From an uncultured Burkholderiales bacterium (lineage in GTDB: Bacteria > Pseudomonadota > Gammaproteobacteria > Burkholderiales > Burkholderiaceae_F): a stretch of 8,379 nucleotides of DNA. A program made the translations under genes and the position numbers. The notes below the pieces were generated by a model. It made no database searches. It worked only from the letters and a program-made list of their open reading frames with translations, and was not told the DNA's origin. Numbering within the stretch: position 1 is the first letter of the stretch; the number at the start of each line of letters is the position of its first letter. Positions 5,339 through 8,379 of the stretch are shown piece after piece. The stretch spans positions 1 through 8,379 of the forward strand of contig CAIQGU010000016.1 in the NCBI GenBank assembly GCA_903871435.1, given 5' to 3'.

Positions 5339-6541
5339 TTACGCGGCAATGTGCAACCAGCCGGCGCGATGCCAGCCGTGCAGCAGCGCACAGAACGCCG
5401 CCTGATCCTCGGGGGGCAACGCAAGCCATGTGCGCTCCCACACATCACCGCCTGCAAGGCGGCCGCGGTCGGCCAGCCGGCGCAGCACGGCGGCGACCGG
5501 ACGCGTCACCTGCGCCAGTTCGCCATTGATGGCGATGTCCGGTCCCTCGTAGAGCATGCGCGTGCGCAAGTCCAGGCGCACGCCCCGCCGCGCTGCCGCC
5601 GCGCGGAATCGCGCGATGCCGCTTGCGGAGCCGGGCGGGTCGAACACGACGTTGGGCTTGGGCTCGGTGAGATGTTCGAGCAGCCTGCGCGCGCTGTCGC
5701 GCCGCGTTGGCGCGATGCGCTGCAGCTCGTGCGCCACGGCATTGACCATGGTGGCCGGCAGCCGCGCCGGCGCATGGGTGGGCCGGCGTGTTGCATCGGG
5801 CACACGGCCGTCGCGCGGGGCCGTTCGGGCCTGCCGGTCCTGCCAGGCATCGGCGATCTCCTGCCACGCGGGCAGGCGAAAGCCGATGGAAATCGTGATG
5901 CAGTCGCCCAGTGCCATGCCCTCGTGGGCTATGCCCGGCGGCAGATAGAGGGCATCACCGGGTTCGAGCACCCACTCCTCTTCGTGGCGGAACCGCTCGA
6001 GCACGCGCAGCGGCAGGCCCGGGACCAGCGCGGGATCGAAATCGCGCGCGATGCGCCAGCGGCGCCTGCCCTGGGCCTGCAGCAGGAATACGTCGTACTG
6101 GTCCACATGCGGCCCGACACCGCCGCCGTCGGTGGCAAAGCTGATCATCACGTCGTCAAAACGCGCAGCCGGCAGGAAACGAAAGCGCGCGGCCAATGCC
6201 GCCACGTCGGCATGGTGCAGGTCCACGCCCTGCACCAGCAGTGTCCAGGCGGCACTGCGCCGCGCCGGCAGATCAGCGCTGGCAAATGGACCGTGACGCA
6301 AGCGCCAGCGGCCCTGGTTCTGCGTGACCAGGCGTGACTCGACGTCCGGGTCCTCGGCCAGCGCAAACAGCGCCTCGGGTGTGACCGGGCAGGCAAATGG
6401 CCGCAATACCTGCCGCATGCAGAGCGCGCGTTGTTGCCAGTACTGCGCCATGAACTGCGCCACCGGCATCGTTCCCAGGCGGCGCAGCGGTGCTGCTGCC
6501 GCTTCAGCGGCGCGCGCCGGGCGGCGCGTTGTCCGGTTCAT
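5339..6541 (-). CDS. roxA: Ribosomal protein L16 arginine hydroxylase (RoxA/YcfD, JmjC-type 2OG oxygenase), 400 aa
   Basis: The protein matches E. coli YcfD/RoxA, an Fe(II)- and 2-oxoglutarate-dependent oxygenase that hydroxylates an arginine of ribosomal protein L16. The double-stranded beta-helix has the metal-binding triad H145 and D147 (GPHVDQYD) with H206 (LPPGIAHEG). The GRRRWR segment (158-163) contains R160, which corresponds to the 2-oxoglutarate-binding arginine of Ycf[19 protein letters not shown] (69-86) and [17 protein letters not shown] (129-145) are also strongly family-like. The C-terminal part, about 320-400, has the wing-like [21 protein letters not shown] and a tail ending GWLHIAA. 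At 400 residues it exceeds E. coli (373), partly through an Ala/Arg-rich N-terminus. The start ATG overlaps the mutS stop as ATGA. M25 ([14 protein letters not shown], at 6469) is closer to the usual family N-terminus and is an alternative start. An older label would be cupin-4 domain protein. Confidence 0.93.
   Translation of the reverse strand: MNRTTRRPARAAEAAAAPLRRLGTMPVAQFMAQYWQQRALCMRQVLRPFACPVTPEALFALAEDPDVESRLVTQNQGRWRLRHGPFASADLPARRSAAWTLLVQGVDLHHADVAALAARFRFLPAARFDDVMISFATDGGGVGPHVDQYDVFLLQAQGRRRWRIARDFDPALVPGLPLRVLERFRHEEEWVLEPGDALYLPPGIAHEGMALGDCITISIGFRLPAWQEIADAWQDRQARTAPRDGRVPDATRRPTHAPARLPATMVNAVAHELQRIAPTRRDSARRLLEHLTEPKPNVVFDPPGSASGIARFRAAAARRGVRLDLRTRMLYEGPDIAINGELAQVTRPVAAVLRRLADRGRLAGGDVWERTWLALPPEDQAAFCALLHGWHRAGWLHIAA
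6538..6541 (-). other. ATGA overlap of mutS stop and roxA start
   Basis: On the minus strand the sequence CTGCAATGAACC holds the mutS stop TGA and the roxA start ATG sharing two bases in a four-base ATGA junction. No good Shine-Dalgarno precedes this ATG, so initiation would depend on ribosomes terminating on mutS. Confidence 0.6.
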
Positions 6542-8379
6542 TGCAGCGCGTCCGGTGGAACCAGTGCCAGCGCACGCAGCTCATAGAGCAGTTCGAGTGC
6601 GGCGCGCGGGGTGAGCTGATCGGGCTCCACGCCCTGCAGCCGCTCACGCAGCGGGTCAGGACCCGCATCCGGCGCGCCATCGGCCGGGTCAGCCTGCGGC
6701 GTCTCGATCGCGGCCGCGAACAGGTCGAGCTGGGACCGATCACCGGTATGCCCCGCTTCGAGCTGGCGCAGCAGCTGGCGGGCGTGAGCGATCACGGCGC
6801 GCGGCACGCCGGCCAGGGCCGCCACGGCGAGGCCGTGGCTCTGGCTGGCGGGGCCTTCGCGTACCTGGTGCAGGAAGACGAGCTTGTCGCGGGTCTGTGT
6901 GGCCGTCACATGCACATTGGCCACGCCGGGTAGGCGCTGCGAAAGCGCCGTGATCTCGAAATAATGGGTGGCAAACAGCGTCATGCAGGCGTTGTCCTCG
7001 ACCAGCGCGCGCGCGATGGCAGCGGCCAGCGCCATGCCATCGAAGGTGGAGGTGCCGCGCCCGATCTCGTCCATGAGCACCAGGCTCTGCGGCCCGGCGC
7101 TGTGCAGGATGGCGGCCGCTTCGGTCATTTCCACGAGGAAGGTGGAGGCGCCGCGCGCCAAGTCGTCGGCTGCGCCGATGCGCGTGAGGATGCGGTCGAC
7201 GGGGCCCAGCTCGGCGTGCGTGGCCGGCACGTAGCTGCCGCAATAGGCGAGCAGGGCGATCAGGGCTATCGAGCGCATGTACGTGGATTTACCGCCCATG
7301 TTCGGACCCGTGATGATCAGCATGCGCCGCTCGGGGCCGAGGTGGCAGTCGTTGGGCATGTAGTCCTCGAGCACTCGCTCGACCACAGCATGGCGCGCTC
7401 CGGTGATCGCCAGGCCGGCCGGCGCGTGCTCGTGCAGTATGGGCCGCACCCAGCGTGCCTGGCGGGCATGGCGGGCCAGCGCGGCCAGCATGTCGAGCGT
7501 GGCGACGGCATCGGCGCTGCCGAGGACGGAGGGCACGGCCTGGGCCAGCTGGCGCAGCAGCGCGTCGAAAAGTTCCTTCTCGCGTTGGCGCGCGCGCTCC
7601 TGCGCCGACAGCGCCTTGTCCTCGAAGGCCTTGAGTTCCGGCGTGATGTAGCGCTCGGCGTTTTTCAGGGTCTGGCGGCGCCGGTAATCCTCCGGGACCT
7701 TGTCGGTTTGTCCATTGGTGACCTCGATGTAGAAGCCGTGGACGCGGTTGTATTCCACGCGCAGGTTCGCGATACCGGTGCGCTCGCGCTCGCGCGTCTC
7801 AAGCGCCACGAGAAACTCGCCCGCGTTGTCACGCAGCGCGCGCAACTCGTCGAGCTCGGCATCGAAGCCCGCCTGCATCACATCACCATCGCGCGGGCTG
7901 AATGCGGGTTCGGGCAGCAACGCGGCCCCGAGCAGCGTGGCCCATTGCGGGGCCAGCGCGATGCGCTGCGCGAGCGTTGCGCTATCGGCTGTCTCCAGCA
8001 GCGCGGCGAGTGCCGCCGCGCACGCTAGCGCGGGCGCGCTGTCGCGCAAGGCTGCCAGCTCGCGCGGCCGCGCCGACTGCAAGGCAATGCGGCTGGCGAT
8101 GCGATCCAGGTCCGGCACCGGCGCGAGCGCGACCAGCACATCGGCTGCGCGATCATCGACCAGCAGGGCCCCGATCAGGGCATGGCGCTCGCGCGCGGCG
8201 GCTGCGGCGCGCAGCGGGTGATGCAGTGTGTGGCGCAGCCGCCGGCTGCCCATGCCGGTTGCGCAATGGTCGAGCACCGAAAACAGGGTGGGTGCATCGG
8301 CATCGCGCATCGCTTCAGTCAACTCGAGGTTGCGCCGGGTGATGGGATCCAGGCGCAGGTAATCCGTGGCCGCCTCGAC
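6538..8379 (-). CDS. mutS: DNA mismatch repair protein MutS, C-terminal 613 residues (cut by the window edge)
   Basis: MutS recognises mismatches and recruits MutL using ATP. The frame is open to the last base of the window and the gene begins beyond it. The first residues seen ([18 protein letters not shown]) match the core domain of E. coli MutS, so the mismatch-binding domain I, including its Phe-x-Glu motif, and the connector are not in view. Present are the lever, the clamp ending in [20 protein letters not shown], and the ATPase domain. The ATPase has Walker [10 protein letters not shown] (7282-7308), the signature segment [19 protein letters not shown], Walker [14 protein letters not shown] (about 7050-7090) and the conserved FATHYFE (about 6950-6975). 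The tail contains QLDLF (6718-6732), a canonical beta-clamp-binding motif, and ends with [16 protein letters not shown], matching the E. coli tetramer-forming C-terminus. No frameshift is seen. The stop overlaps the roxA start. Confidence 0.97.
   Translation of the reverse strand, partial: VEAATDYLRLDPITRRNLELTEAMRDADAPTLFSVLDHCATGMGSRRLRHTLHHPLRAAAAARERHALIGALLVDDRAADVLVALAPVPDLDRIASRIALQSARPRELAALRDSAPALACAAALAALLETADSATLAQRIALAPQWATLLGAALLPEPAFSPRDGDVMQAGFDAELDELRALRDNAGEFLVALETRERERTGIANLRVEYNRVHGFYIEVTNGQTDKVPEDYRRRQTLKNAERYITPELKAFEDKALSAQERARQREKELFDALLRQLAQAVPSVLGSADAVATLDMLAALARHARQARWVRPILHEHAPAGLAITGARHAVVERVLEDYMPNDCHLGPERRMLIITGPNMGGKSTYMRSIALIALLAYCGSYVPATHAELGPVDRILTRIGAADDLARGASTFLVEMTEAAAILHSAGPQSLVLMDEIGRGTSTFDGMALAAAIARALVEDNACMTLFATHYFEITALSQRLPGVANVHVTATQTRDKLVFLHQVREGPASQSHGLAVAALAGVPRAVIAHARQLLRQLEAGHTGDRSQLDLFAAAIETPQADPADGAPDAGPDPLRERLQGVEPDQLTPRAALELLYELRALALVPPDALQ

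Noticed and set aside
5351..6337. 328-codon plus-strand frame antisense to roxA
   Set aside because: The opposite frame encodes a complete RoxA with its metal-binding triad. This one is a compositional shadow.
6964..8028. 354-codon plus-strand frame antisense to mutS
   Set aside because: It mirrors the MutS coding frame, including across the Walker motifs. No family features or ribosome-binding site support it.
1..8379. Signs of a mobile island, defence system or biosynthetic cluster
   Set aside because: No integrase, transposase, tRNA-adjacent repeat, toxin-antitoxin pair or composition shift is visible. Most genes are conserved housekeeping genes.

Overview
The window is a GC-rich piece of bacterial chromosome, most likely from a betaproteobacterium of the order Burkholderiales, perhaps Alcaligenaceae (Bordetella/Achromobacter-like). 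The clues are the long form of TrpRS, the trpS-dapA-bamC order close to mutS, a YciO paralogue upstream, and an Ala/Pro-rich small lipoprotein. The genus is an inference from gene content and protein style, not from an alignment.

Left half, plus strand: a small conserved-looking protein of unknown function (127-489), yciO (621-1247), trpS (1369-2577), dapA (2677-3552) and bamC (3606-4883, TTG start). A near-perfect bidirectional terminator hairpin (4915-4949) separates these from the right half. Right half, minus strand: mutS enters from beyond the right edge and ends at 6538. It overlaps roxA (5339-6541, ribosomal protein L16 arginine hydroxylase) by four bases. A 67-residue Ala/Pro-rich lipoprotein with a GTG start follows (4965-5168). 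The two gene groups converge on the terminator.

The genes are housekeeping functions: tRNA charging with tryptophan, the first committed step of lysine/diaminopimelate synthesis, outer-membrane protein assembly, mismatch repair and ribosome hydroxylation. They share location more than pathway, although dapA (peptidoglycan precursor) and bamC (outer membrane) both serve the envelope. There is no rRNA or tRNA gene, CRISPR array, insertion sequence, phage gene or defence cassette. No gap between genes exceeds about 170 bases; the first 126 bases, left of the first gene, hold nothing I can assign.

I did not find an undescribed system. The observations most worth a second look are a four-cysteine Fe-S type motif in the C-terminal part of TrpRS, a 12-bp inverted repeat that ties the end of yciO to the trpS leader, 12-bp tandem repeats running into the dapA ribosome-binding site, the ATGA coupling of mutS to roxA, and the hexaproline run just after the lipobox of the small lipoprotein.
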